A DNA stretch of 8,594 nucleotides from Rickettsiaceae bacterium (GTDB lineage: Bacteria; Pseudomonadota; Alphaproteobacteria; Rickettsiales; Rickettsiaceae). The stretch lies in the NCBI GenBank assembly GCA_021741285.1, contig JAIOYD010000052.1, positions 1 through 8,594 on the forward strand, read 5' to 3'. The notes under the pieces were generated by a model, which saw only the letters and a list, made by a program, of their open reading frames with translations, ran no database searches and was not told the origin of the DNA. Both the position numbers and the translations under genes were made by a program. Positions 1 through 6,012 of this stretch are shown one piece after another; within the stretch, counting starts at the first letter, position 1, and each line of letters opens with the position of its first letter.

Positions 1-75
1 CGAGATATTCCCTAAACTTTTTGCTAGTTCTAGTAATCCTATTTTTGGTTTTATTAGTTTTTGATTTAAATTCAT
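1..75 (-). CDS. IS481-like family transposase, N-terminal fragment (cut by window edge)
   Basis: Twenty-five codons read leftwards off the window edge from an ATG at 75-73. The peptide begins MNLNQKLIKPKIGLLELAKS, then LGNIS. This matches my memory of the start of IS481-like DDE transposases (KPKxGxLELAKxLGxxS), where it forms the first helix of a helix-turn-helix that binds the element's ends. The start is well supported by GAGGA five bases upstream (85-81). The catalytic DDE core lies outside the window, so integrity cannot be judged. A terminal inverted repeat at 113-138 and a promoter at 102-130 sit upstream, as expected for the 5' end of an insertion sequence. The family call is from memory of the motif; the IS context is supported by the matching repeat at the other end of the window. 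Confidence 0.75.
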   Translation of the reverse strand, partial: MNLNQKLIKPKIGLLELAKSLGNIS

Positions 76-101
76 TTTAATCCTCATTTAATAATCTATT
101 G

Positions 102-130
102 ATTTTACTAAATGTAAGATTAAATCTCAA
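102..130 (-). promoter_or_regulatory. Promoter of the IS transposase, -35 inside the terminal repeat
   Basis: On the minus strand TTGAGA (130-125) is followed after 17 bases by TAAAAT (107-102), five of six matches to the -10 consensus. The -35 box lies within the terminal inverted repeat, a common IS arrangement in which transposase binding can repress its own promoter. The start codon is 27 bases beyond the -10. Confidence 0.55.
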
Positions 131-138
131 CTAATACA
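113..138 (-). repeat. Terminal inverted repeat of the left IS481-like copy
   Basis: Read on the minus strand, the 26 bases begin TGTATTAGTTGAGATT and end TTACA. The end at 8459-8484 on the plus strand begins TGTACTAGTCAAGATT and also ends TTACA; they differ at only four positions. The core contains a short palindrome (AGATT-A-AATCT). The transposase start lies 63 bases further in. Confidence 0.75.
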
Positions 139-1008
139 GATAATATCGAAGGGCTTATAAAGTTTACCAGCTAAATCTGATTGTAAGTTTTTCAAAGTCT
201 GATCTTTCAGTAATAAAACTTTTTTAGATAATGCCATCATATAACCAACTTCAAAAGATACATTGGGGTTAAAATTTTCTTCTTGTATGCGATCAAACAC
301 AGCAATTCCGAAGTCGCATGCGTGCATATACGTTCTTACGTTAGCAAGCAAATCATCCATATAATCTTTATCGTCTGCTCTGAACGATCTAATTTTGTAT
401 TGTAATAAAGTACTTTTTATACACTCAGCTATCTTGCTATATTTGTCTATGTTTCCAAATTTCATAATAATAAATGCGGTTTTAGTCCCTAGGGGGTAAT
501 CAATTCTAAACTTTTCAAGCCCAGAAGCTAATTCTGGAGTAAAAACTGCTTCCTCAGATATTTGTTTATTTGGTTTTTTTTCAGACTCTAAAACTGTATT
601 AACGTATTCTTTCACTATTAAATCCAAGTGCTTGTCCAGTTCACTTGGAGATATATTTTGTGCGCAAGAGAAAGCCCATATTGGATCTCCAATTTCTATA
701 GCAATTTGCCTCACTATACTTTGTAGATCTACTCTGCCATGCGCTGATAAATCTCTGTGATTTATTAAATCTCCATTTCTACTGTCTACAAAAACAAAAT
801 GAAAATTCATAGTATCTTTTGCTATAAACAAGTACGCACATTGTTGTACTTTTAATACCGAAGCGTTAACCTGAAGTTGACGAGCATAGTTCTGAACTTT
901 AGTAGCGAAACTTCTAACAGTATTTTCTGCTATTGCAACTTGTTCCTGAGGTAAATCCCCGCCTTTAGAAATAACTCCTCCAGATGTTAGAAATTGTATA
1001 ATGGACAT
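127..1008 (-). CDS. TIR-like nucleotide-binding domain protein, 3' end truncated by IS insertion
   Basis: A 293-residue soluble protein. Residues 1-140 are a mixed helix/strand region I do not recognise. Residues about 175-290 form an alpha/beta domain of the TIR-like or nucleoside deoxyribosyltransferase-like kind: a first strand AFIIMKF (178-184), the block RADDKDYMDDL (210-220) then NVRTYMHACDFGIAVFD (223-239), and NPNVSFEVGYMMAL (247-260), where Glu253 sits where TIR-type NAD hydrolases and related enzymes carry their key glutamate. KKVLLLKD (262-269) is the following strand. From memory, relatives continue after LYKPFD with DPQDP and about 20 more residues; here the frame gives LYKPFDII and then Cys-Ile-Ser-stop, encoded exactly by the IS end (138-127). 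The gene is therefore IS-truncated, and whether the protein folds is unknown. The start has GAGAGG about five bases upstream. Proteins with this domain often serve anti-phage defence, but that role is inference here. Confidence 0.7.
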   Translation of the reverse strand: MSIIQFLTSGGVISKGGDLPQEQVAIAENTVRSFATKVQNYARQLQVNASVLKVQQCAYLFIAKDTMNFHFVFVDSRNGDLINHRDLSAHGRVDLQSIVRQIAIEIGDPIWAFSCAQNISPSELDKHLDLIVKEYVNTVLESEKKPNKQISEEAVFTPELASGLEKFRIDYPLGTKTAFIIMKFGNIDKYSKIAECIKSTLLQYKIRSFRADDKDYMDDLLANVRTYMHACDFGIAVFDRIQEENFNPNVSFEVGYMMALSKKVLLLKDQTLKNLQSDLAGKLYKPFDIICIS

Positions 1009-1353
1009 CTATGCCTCTCTAAGATCAACTAAAATTACCAATTCTAACAAGTGATACAATATAGGGGTATGGCAGTCAAGCAAAAGCTAAAGGTTAATCA
1101 GAGTCACCTCAGAAAATGTATTATTTTCTAATTTCTGGTAGCTATGATATGCATAATTTCAATATATATTAAAACACAGATTTAGAGATTTAGGATGTCA
1201 TCTACCGAGTTTACAGTTGCTCCACAAACACATGTTTTTGGCGCCCCAAAACAAAACTTCATTTTTCTGACTATTAACCAGAAAATTCTGCTTCAAAACT
1301 AGCGCCAATTGAGTTGTTAAATTGGTTCCATGTAATGTAGCTTTTTGGAACAC
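1009..1353. other. 345-bp spacer with nested inverted repeats
   Basis: The right part holds several inverted repeats: TTGGCGC (1238-1244) with GCGCCAA (1302-1308), TTTTCTG with CAGAAAA between them (1263-1284, 9-base loop), and CCAATT with AATTGG (1305-1326). On the minus strand the frame of the upstream gene stays open for about 50 codons after its stop at 1354-1356. A second frame reads KSYITWNQFNNSIGASFEAE before a stop. Neither has a start signal or a recognised match. The nested pairs resemble a palindromic repeat element or the remains of a gene tail. The promoter of the TIR-like gene is at the left end. Confidence 0.4.
1051..1079 (-). promoter_or_regulatory. Putative promoter of the TIR-like gene
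   Basis: On the minus strand TTGACT (1079-1074) and TATCAC (1056-1051) are separated by 17 bases. The -35 matches consensus at five of six positions and the -10 at four. The ATG at 1008 is about 42 bases beyond the -10, with GAGAGG as ribosome binding site, so the geometry is good although the -10 is weak. Confidence 0.45.
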
Positions 1354-2169
1354 TTAAGTTTTATTCCTCTGTTGGTTGCGTAATTGTTTGTACTCTTCTT
1401 TTTCTGTAATAATTTTAGTACCCTTTGGAAGATCTGGCACTGCGGTAATAATATCAAAATTATAGCACAATAGAAGCCACTTAATAATTACTTCTCTTAT
1501 AAACTCAAAACCAAAACCGATAAATATAGGAATACTTGGCTTATTAGTCGAATAATGTCTCATACCGTACTGAGGATTAGATGCGTTATTAGCCATACTA
1601 CAAAAATCATTGATCTCTTTATATTCTATGTCAAGTTTTGTACAGATTTCTTTTCTTTTTTTATTTACCTTGGTTTTATCAAGAGATATAACTGAATTTT
1701 GAATAATTTCCCAAATTACATAGAAATTACTCCAAGACCATGATATGTATGGATGCGAAAATAATATAAAAACTTTTTGTAAATCTTCATCGTTTATAGA
1801 AGCTGATAAAATTGCTGATGCATTGTTTTTTGAATGTATCTGAGAAGGATAATAATCTATATAACATCTATCAGCTGAAAAAGGTTTGTATTTTCCTAAC
1901 ACTTCTCCATTATCATCTGTAGCAGTTAAATTAAGAAAATCAAAATCAATAATTGTTCCTGTAATAACACAAATAATTCCATTAATAATATTTATTAATG
2001 TTTTGTATAAATCACTATAAAGGTAACTTTCTATAAAATTTGCATTTGTTATTGTGATCTGAAAATTATATACATGATTATCTAAAACAAAATGTTCAGC
2101 AAAATAGTTGCGAAGTATTTCTAAGTTATCTGTCTTACCAGAAACGATACTTTTAAGGTGCAATATCAT
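1354..2169 (-). CDS. Hypothetical protein, 271 residues, unrecognised family
   Basis: I cannot name this protein. The ATG at 2169 gives 271 residues; a TTG nine bases upstream (2178) would add three. I prefer the ATG, although its ribosome binding site is weak. The N-terminal half is rich in beta-type sequence, with IINGIICVITGTIIDFDFL at about 62-80 too broken by polar residues to be a clear membrane segment. The C-terminal part has a basic stretch (KTKVNKKRKEI, 165-175) and then a block DFCSMANNAS...YGMRHYST...(F)IREVIIKWLLL (188-234). Its spacing (AN, G-x-R-H, Pro-rich turn, then an amphipathic helix ending in K/R-W-L) recalls uncharacterised 250-300 residue proteins in other bacteria. Adjacent Arg204-His205 could be functional, but that is inference. 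It lies upstream of the TIR-like gene on the same strand, 345 bp away, which is too far to assume one transcript. Confidence 0.55.
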   Translation of the reverse strand: MILHLKSIVSGKTDNLEILRNYFAEHFVLDNHVYNFQITITNANFIESYLYSDLYKTLINIINGIICVITGTIIDFDFLNLTATDDNGEVLGKYKPFSADRCYIDYYPSQIHSKNNASAILSASINDEDLQKVFILFSHPYISWSWSNFYVIWEIIQNSVISLDKTKVNKKRKEICTKLDIEYKEINDFCSMANNASNPQYGMRHYSTNKPSIPIFIGFGFEFIREVIIKWLLLCYNFDIITAVPDLPKGTKIITEKEEYKQLRNQQRNKT

Positions 2170-2178
2170 AGTGCTCAA

Positions 2179-2466
2179 CTTAGGATCATTGTTTTATGAG
2201 ATTTGCTATAAATATATCAGACGTTTTGCACGATACACTAATAATTATCAAAATTTACTCTATTTTCAAATCAAAAAGTTATGTAATACCCTTGGTTACT
2301 TATTATTCCGAATTAAGATACTTAATGCTGTGCAAGGCAACACAATAACTCTACAATTTTATAATAAAAACGGCCGTTATTTTTTTAAACTATTCATAGC
2401 AATAAGGGTTGCATAATCTTATATTATGTTTATAAAAATAATAGTATTTTCAGGTTATTACTATAA
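2179..2466. other. Intergenic region between divergent genes
   Basis: AT-rich and without a credible gene; a plus-strand open frame here has no start signal and overlaps the hypothetical gene. The palindrome AACGGCCGTT (2369-2378) is followed by ATTTTTTTA, which hints at a weak rho-independent terminator, but its self-complementary centre leaves only a short stem. The promoter for the recombinase is at the right end. On the minus strand TTTATAGCAAATC (2213-2201) resembles half of the dyad found in the repeated promoters at 4416 and 6845. Confidence 0.35.
2409..2436 (+). promoter_or_regulatory. Putative promoter of the serine recombinase gene
   Basis: TTGCAT (2409-2414) and TATAAA (2431-2436) are spaced by 16 bases. 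The start codon at 2467 is 30 bases beyond the -10, with only a weak CAGG (2451-2454) as ribosome binding site. Confidence 0.4.
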
Positions 2467-3154
2467 ATGTCAAAAATGAGAACAATCGGCTATATTCGTG
2501 TAAGTACGGAACAACAAAATCTTGACCAACAAAAACATTTGCTGTTTACTTATGCCCAACAACATAAATTTTTAATTGATGAATTTATTGAAGTAGAAGT
2601 CTCATCGCAAAAAAGCCAAAAAGATCGTAAGATAGATTTATTACTAGAAAAATTACAAGCAGGAGATAGATTGCTGGTAGCGGAGCTTAGTAGACTCGGT
2701 AGAAATATGCTAGAGACTTTAAATATGATCGATCTTCTTATACAAAATCAAATAGCTATAATTTTTGTCAGGCAACCCGAATTATCGACTATAGGAGGAC
2801 ATGGCAAATTACTATCTGCTGTTTATAGTTATTTTGCAGAAGCAGAGCAAAAATACATCTCAATGAGAACTAAACAGGGATTAGCGGCACTTAAAGGCAG
2901 CTGGTAAAGAGCTTGGCAGACCAAAGGGGAGTCAAAACAAAAAAGCTAGAGTTTTAGATCCGTACAAAGATCAAATTATAAAATACTTGAATATTGGGAT
3001 ATCCATGTCTTCTATTGTAATGATTATTAACAACCAATTACAAAAACCGATTACTTATTGTGCTTACATATATTATATAAAAAATGACTCCCAGCTAAAT
3101 TTAATTTACGAAGATAGGAAAATAAAAAAGCGTACATTAGATAAAGCTGGCTAA
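2467..3154 (+). pseudogene. Serine recombinase (resolvase/invertase), frameshifted after the catalytic domain
   Basis: The first 140 residues are a complete resolvase catalytic domain: IGYIRVSTEQQ (7-17) with nucleophile Ser13, ELSRLGRN (73-80) with the active-site arginines, and the long helix FAEAEQKYISMRTKQGLAAL (123-142). The frame then ends at GSW-stop (2905-2907). The frame one base later continues without a break as AAGKELGRPKGSQNKKARVL and a helix-turn-helix region (DPYKDQIIKYLNIGISMSSIV..., then QKPITY) to a stop at 3152-3154. Removing one G from the GG at 2896-2897 restores a 228-residue protein with the usual K-E-L-G-R-P-K-G linker. As it stands the product would keep catalysis but lose its DNA-binding domain, so it is probably inactive. 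Such enzymes resolve or invert DNA for plasmids and transposons. A sequencing error is possible, but the next gene carries a frameshift too. Confidence 0.85.
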
Positions 3155-3226
3155 TGTGTTTTAACTAGGCAAAGTTTGTTAAATAGGCTAATATAAAATT
3201 CAGTATGAGATTTATTAGAATTTAAT

Positions 3227-3489
3227 ATGCCGCTTAAGCCAGAACAAATAAATTTAATTTCTTTTATCGATCAAAAAGTAAAAGATATTTTATCCAGCGG
3301 CGGTAATGAAATATCAGTAATGATTTCGCTGTTAGATGAAATGCCGCGAGTAAAACCATTATCGATTCCGCCGATAAAGAAGAGCTGAATAAATATTGCG
3401 ATTCTCATGACGGATTTTACCGATATATGAAGATATTAGAAAATACCGCCAGTGCCATTGCCAGTGGAAGTATAAAAGTTCCAAGATAA
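3227..3489 (+). pseudogene. Small hypothetical protein broken by a one-base deletion
   Basis: The ATG at 3227 opens a frame that reads MPLKPEQINLISFIDQKVKD and stops after 53 codons at 3386-3388. From about 3356 the next frame continues as IIDSADKEELNKYCDSHDGF then YRYMKILENTASAIASGSIK and VPR-stop (3487-3489). Adding one A to the AAAA run at 3352-3355 turns VKP into VKTII and joins both parts into an 87-residue, mainly helical, charged protein. I believe this family occurs in rickettsial genomes, but I know no function for it. It lies 72 bp after the recombinase on the same strand and ends one base before the convergent Rpn gene. No strong ribosome binding site or full promoter is visible. 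Confidence 0.7.
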
Positions 3490-3490
3490 T

Positions 3491-4369
3491 TCAGGATTTA
3501 AGTTCGTTGATTTTTTCAACGGATAAGCCAGTAGCTGTAGATATAGTATTGATATCTATATTTTGAGACAAGAGGCTTTTAGCAATTTCAATTTTGACTC
3601 TAATATTTTCTTCAGACTTACCTCTAGCTTCTGCAGCTTGCAGCTCATCTCTATCGTTGTAAAGTTTCTTTTGGTAATAGGAGTAGTTAGCCCTTTCTTC
3701 TGGTGTCATTTTGAGGATACTGAGTTTTTCTGCTACTTGTACCATATAAGGAGAGTGATAGTTTTTAGGTACTTCGTCATATTTCATGACATGTAACCAG
3801 TCATCTATTTCTTTCTCAAGCCTGTCATTGAAGAGCGGTACTGATATGTAAAAATATTCAGGTAGAATATCAGTAGCGTCAAATACCTCACCAGTCTCTT
3901 GATTCTTAATGTGGACTGATAATTTTTCATTGGTCTCTATTTCGTGAATAATGGTTTTACCGTGGTAAATAGCCCCATTACCGTTACCTATAGGAAAATA
4001 GAGTAGGGAGATATGAAATATCTTGATTATTTGAGTATAATCTTCTCTTTGGGCAAGGTTATCGACAATGAGTCTTGAGGTATTAAAACAAGCTTTATGA
4101 ATAAAAGAATCTTTTACGTTACGCTCTATTTCAATGATGTATTTATGATGATCTTCATCTTCAACAATTAAATCAGCTAGACTTCTTTTGCTTTTACTAT
4201 CTTCTTTATTACTCTCAGTCTCAAGCAGGGCTACTATTTTAATATCTTTATAACCCTTGGTTTTAAGCAGAGCTGAGATAAAACCCTCTACTATACCGTA
4301 ATCACCTTTGTCTTTTAAAAGATATTTGATAGCGTAGTCAAACGAGACTAGCGGCTTGTCGTTATTCAT
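3491..4369 (-). CDS. Rpn family PD-(D/E)XK nuclease / putative transposase
   Basis: A full-length 292-residue protein of the PDDEXK_2/Rpn type, cytoplasmic DNA endonucleases linked in E. coli to RecA-independent recombination and horizontal transfer. The typical N-terminal block SFDYAIKYLLKDKGDYGIVE (9-28) is present. The nuclease core follows as SLADLIVEDED...YIIEIER with Asp66, Glu80 and Glu82; many relatives carry Gln or Lys at the third position. FHISLLYFPI (118-127) is a buried strand. After residue 215 comes the conserved tail LSILKMTPEERANYSYYQKK (217-236), a charged helix AAEARGKSEENIRVKIEIAK and a C-terminal helix-turn-helix-like segment (IDINTISTATGLSVEKINEL). The ribosome binding site is weak (AAAGAA). 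A strong promoter lies 47-76 bases upstream within the repeated module. It is intact although the two convergent genes beside it are broken. Members usually occur in many copies per rickettsial genome. Confidence 0.88.
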   Translation of the reverse strand: MNNDKPLVSFDYAIKYLLKDKGDYGIVEGFISALLKTKGYKDIKIVALLETESNKEDSKSKRSLADLIVEDEDHHKYIIEIERNVKDSFIHKACFNTSRLIVDNLAQREDYTQIIKIFHISLLYFPIGNGNGAIYHGKTIIHEIETNEKLSVHIKNQETGEVFDATDILPEYFYISVPLFNDRLEKEIDDWLHVMKYDEVPKNYHSPYMVQVAEKLSILKMTPEERANYSYYQKKLYNDRDELQAAEARGKSEENIRVKIEIAKSLLSQNIDINTISTATGLSVEKINELKS

Positions 4370-4415
4370 TATAATTCTTTATATTCGTTTTATTATTTTA
4401 TATCACTCAAAAGTC

Positions 4416-4452
4416 ATTATAGCATAAATTGCTATCAAATGCCAAAAATAAC
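4416..4452 (-). promoter_or_regulatory. Promoter with operator-like dyad upstream of the Rpn gene (repeat copy A)
   Basis: On the minus strand TTGGCA (4445-4440), an 18-bp spacer and a perfect TATAAT (4421-4416). The dyad ATAGCA-N5-TGCTAT occupies 4419-4435, covering the inner spacer and part of the -10. Transcription would start near 4409, giving a leader of about 40 bases. The whole 37-bp block recurs at 6845-6880 with three substitutions and one indel in a T run. Confidence 0.7.
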
Positions 4453-4468
4453 CATAATAAAAATCTAA

Positions 4469-4493
4469 AATCAGCTTTTTAAAACTACTGATT
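4469..4493 (-). terminator. Weak hairpin at the 3' end of the 166-residue protein gene
   Basis: AATCAG (4493-4488 on the minus strand) pairs with CTGATT (4474-4469) across a 13-base loop and is followed by a discontinuous T-rich stretch (TTAGATTTTTATT). The stop codon 4487-4485 lies in the loop. The stem is AT-rich, so termination would be inefficient; it is the only terminator candidate for the operon before the Rpn promoter. Confidence 0.3.
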
Positions 4494-4985
4494 ATACCAT
4501 GGAGGCGGTTCTCTGTTAATCCATTTGGGCGGCAATTTGTCATAATGCCATTTGGCAATAAGATACTTCTTATAAGCTTCGCAAGTATCTTGTATATGTT
4601 TGAAATCTATTTGTAAGGCTTCCGATCTAGTGCAATTAGCAAAAGCCGTCATTGATCCGCTCTTGATATCAGTTCTATACTTCAGTAAATAGGGTGATAT
4701 TTTTTCAGAAGCATGCTGCTTGTTATAGCGAAAACTATATTCTTCATATAAAGCTATAAAATGCCCGAATAACCAGTCCCAATTTTCTATATTTGCCGCT
4801 GCCCAAATAGTGCATGGATGTTTTATGTGAGTCGGTTTGTAAAGATTATCATAAGTAATAGTACTATTAATAAATATAGCGGTACTTAATAATTGAGCCG
4901 TTTCCAGCGCCATTTTAACGACACGTTTATTATCCAAAGCTTGAGCAGATAGTTTAGGGCAGTTGCTAGTTACAAAAATATTCAT
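4485..4985 (-). CDS. Phage-type conserved protein, 166 residues, function unassigned
   Basis: A soluble protein whose layout I associate with a family common in bacteriophages: an N-terminal strand MNIFVTS, the helix NKRVVKMALETAQLLSTA (19-36), then YKPTHIKHPCTIWAA (49-63), WDWLFGHFIALYEEYSFRYN (69-88) with KQH next to it, FANC (115-118), and the tail PPKWINREPPPW (152-163). Several His, Lys, Glu and Trp positions look conserved, which suggests an enzyme. Such proteins are sometimes labelled pyrimidine-dimer glycosylase-like, but I cannot confirm that and do not assign it. The gene starts only 15 bases after the stop of the exonuclease gene, so it is probably co-transcribed and may act in the same DNA-processing context. 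No good ribosome binding site is seen, so translation may be coupled. Length seems complete. Confidence 0.6.
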   Translation of the reverse strand: MNIFVTSNCPKLSAQALDNKRVVKMALETAQLLSTAIFINSTITYDNLYKPTHIKHPCTIWAAANIENWDWLFGHFIALYEEYSFRYNKQHASEKISPYLLKYRTDIKSGSMTAFANCTRSEALQIDFKHIQDTCEAYKKYLIAKWHYDKLPPKWINREPPPWYNQ

Positions 4986-5000
4986 GATTGTTGTATAAAT

Positions 5001-5954
5001 CTATCCTAAACAGAGACCTTGAAACCGGTCTAGTTTATCTCGGTACTTTAGAGGATCATGCTTACCGTTGTTAGAAAACCTACTATAGGCATCAAATATC
5101 TCTACCGGTATATTAATAGAAGACCTACCGTAAACATTTGAGCGTAAGTAATTGATTTCTTCTGCAACTTTATCTTCCGTCAGTTCAATAGACCAAGCCC
5201 TATGTTTATCATTTTGATTCATACTCCATCTATAGCCGCGTGCTTTTAATAAGTCCTTACTTTCATAGGGGGAATTAGTTGCATATAGTTTAAATCTTAT
5301 GGCTAGAGCATTGGTGAGTAATTGTTTTAATACCGGTTGTTGTGAATTTGGTAATTCTTGAGCTAAAATATGTATCCCCGCAAGACAGTCAATAATTGCT
5401 CTGTGTCCCTCAAAGAAGAAATTATATTTGTATGCAATGTATTCCAGTTTGTGACTTGAGATATCCTCAAACTTCCAATCGATATCATACATTGAGCATC
5501 CCCAGGCTTTAGGTGGAATAGCAGGAAAAGTTATCTCAAAGAAAGTCCGGTCAAATTGAGCATTGTGAGCAATGATTATATCTACATTATTTAGGTAAGA
5601 ATCTATCTCATTTACATTTATTCGATGACCTTTCACCATATCATCAGTAATGCAAGTTAGTTTAGTAATCGCTTCTGGAATTGGCAGACCTGGATCTTGG
5701 TACCCGCTGAACTCATCTAACAACCGAAAAATACGCCCATCTTCGGTATATTCAAATTTCACCATTCCTAATTCTATCATTTTATCTGTGGCATAGGATA
5801 ATCCAGTAGCTTCAACATCTAAAAATACAGCGATTAGCTTATCACTAGCATCTGCTATATTATAATACTCTGGCTTTTGATATTTTTCAGTGACTCGGTA
5901 TTGGTTAGACTTACTTAGGATTGAAGCTAGTTTTTTTAGATCTATAGTTCCCAT
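5001..5954 (-). CDS. DEDDh 3'-5' exonuclease (DnaQ-like) with extra C-terminal domain
   Basis: A 317-residue protein with every DEDDh catalytic residue present: Asp46 and Glu48 in FLDVEATGL (44-52), Asp135 in IIAHNAQFDRTF (127-138), and His184 and Asp189 in EGHRAIID (182-189). Exo I is FLDVEATGL, the Exo II region spans DIIIAHNAQFD, and the histidine-type Exo III is clear. Such enzymes remove nucleotides from DNA or RNA 3' ends using two metal ions, as the proofreading subunit of polymerase III does. After residue 210 comes a second domain with YATNSPYESKDLLKARGYRW (224-243) and KHRAWSIEL (250-258). I recall this exonuclease-plus-tail arrangement as a separate proteobacterial DnaQ-like protein of about 300 residues, not the replicative epsilon subunit. 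It lies second in the operon, 56 bases after the BI-1 gene and 15 before the 166-residue gene. The substrate is unknown. Confidence 0.85.
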   Translation of the reverse strand: MGTIDLKKLASILSKSNQYRVTEKYQKPEYYNIADASDKLIAVFLDVEATGLSYATDKMIELGMVKFEYTEDGRIFRLLDEFSGYQDPGLPIPEAITKLTCITDDMVKGHRINVNEIDSYLNNVDIIIAHNAQFDRTFFEITFPAIPPKAWGCSMYDIDWKFEDISSHKLEYIAYKYNFFFEGHRAIIDCLAGIHILAQELPNSQQPVLKQLLTNALAIRFKLYATNSPYESKDLLKARGYRWSMNQNDKHRAWSIELTEDKVAEEINYLRSNVYGRSSINIPVEIFDAYSRFSNNGKHDPLKYRDKLDRFQGLCLG

Positions 5955-5987
5955 GTCTATTTAAGTTTAATTTTATTTAGTAGGTTT

Positions 5988-6012
5988 AAGGATTTTGCCA
6001 CAAAACATCCTT
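5988..6012 (-). other. Bulged hairpin between the BI-1 and exonuclease genes
   Basis: On the minus strand AAGGA, a two-base bulge, TTTTG, loop TGG, CAAAA and TCCTT form a ten-pair stem. It starts inside the BI-1 stop region (6012) and is not followed by a T tract, so it is more likely a transcript-processing or stability element, or a partial attenuator, than a terminator. Confidence 0.35.

Larger units (their letters stand above)
1..138 (-). mobile_element. IS481-like element, 5' end (left copy)
   Basis: This is the outer end of an insertion sequence that continues beyond the left edge. The boundary is placed at base 138 because the minus strand reads TGTATTAGTTGAG inward from there, with the TGT terminus typical of this IS group. 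The 26-bp end (113-138) matches the end at 8459-8484 at 22 of 26 positions. The non-IS coding frame at 139-1008 also stops making family sense exactly at 138. The target-site duplication cannot be checked because the other flank is outside the window. Confidence 0.72.

Noticed and set aside
2201..2213. Third copy of the dyad promoter upstream of the hypothetical gene
   Set aside because: Only one arm (ATAGCA) is present, there is no TGCTAT partner at five bases and no TATAAT in place.
2371..2390. CGGCCG palindrome plus T run as a strong terminator
   Set aside because: The palindrome has no loop; with a realistic four-base loop only a short AT-rich stem remains.
2108..2416. Plus-strand open frame of 102 codons between the hypothetical gene and the recombinase
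   Set aside because: It overlaps the start of the minus-strand gene, has no ribosome binding site, matches no family I know and has the Leu/Ile/Tyr-rich look of translated AT-rich spacer.
2896..2897. Programmed frameshift in the recombinase gene
   Set aside because: There is no classic slippery heptamer or downstream pseudoknot; the required shift is +1 and the linker motif is restored simply by dropping one G, so a mutation is more likely.
3563..3796. Plus-strand open frame of 77 codons
   Set aside because: It lies wholly inside the antisense of the Rpn gene and is rich in Phe, Ser and Cys, as shadow frames are.
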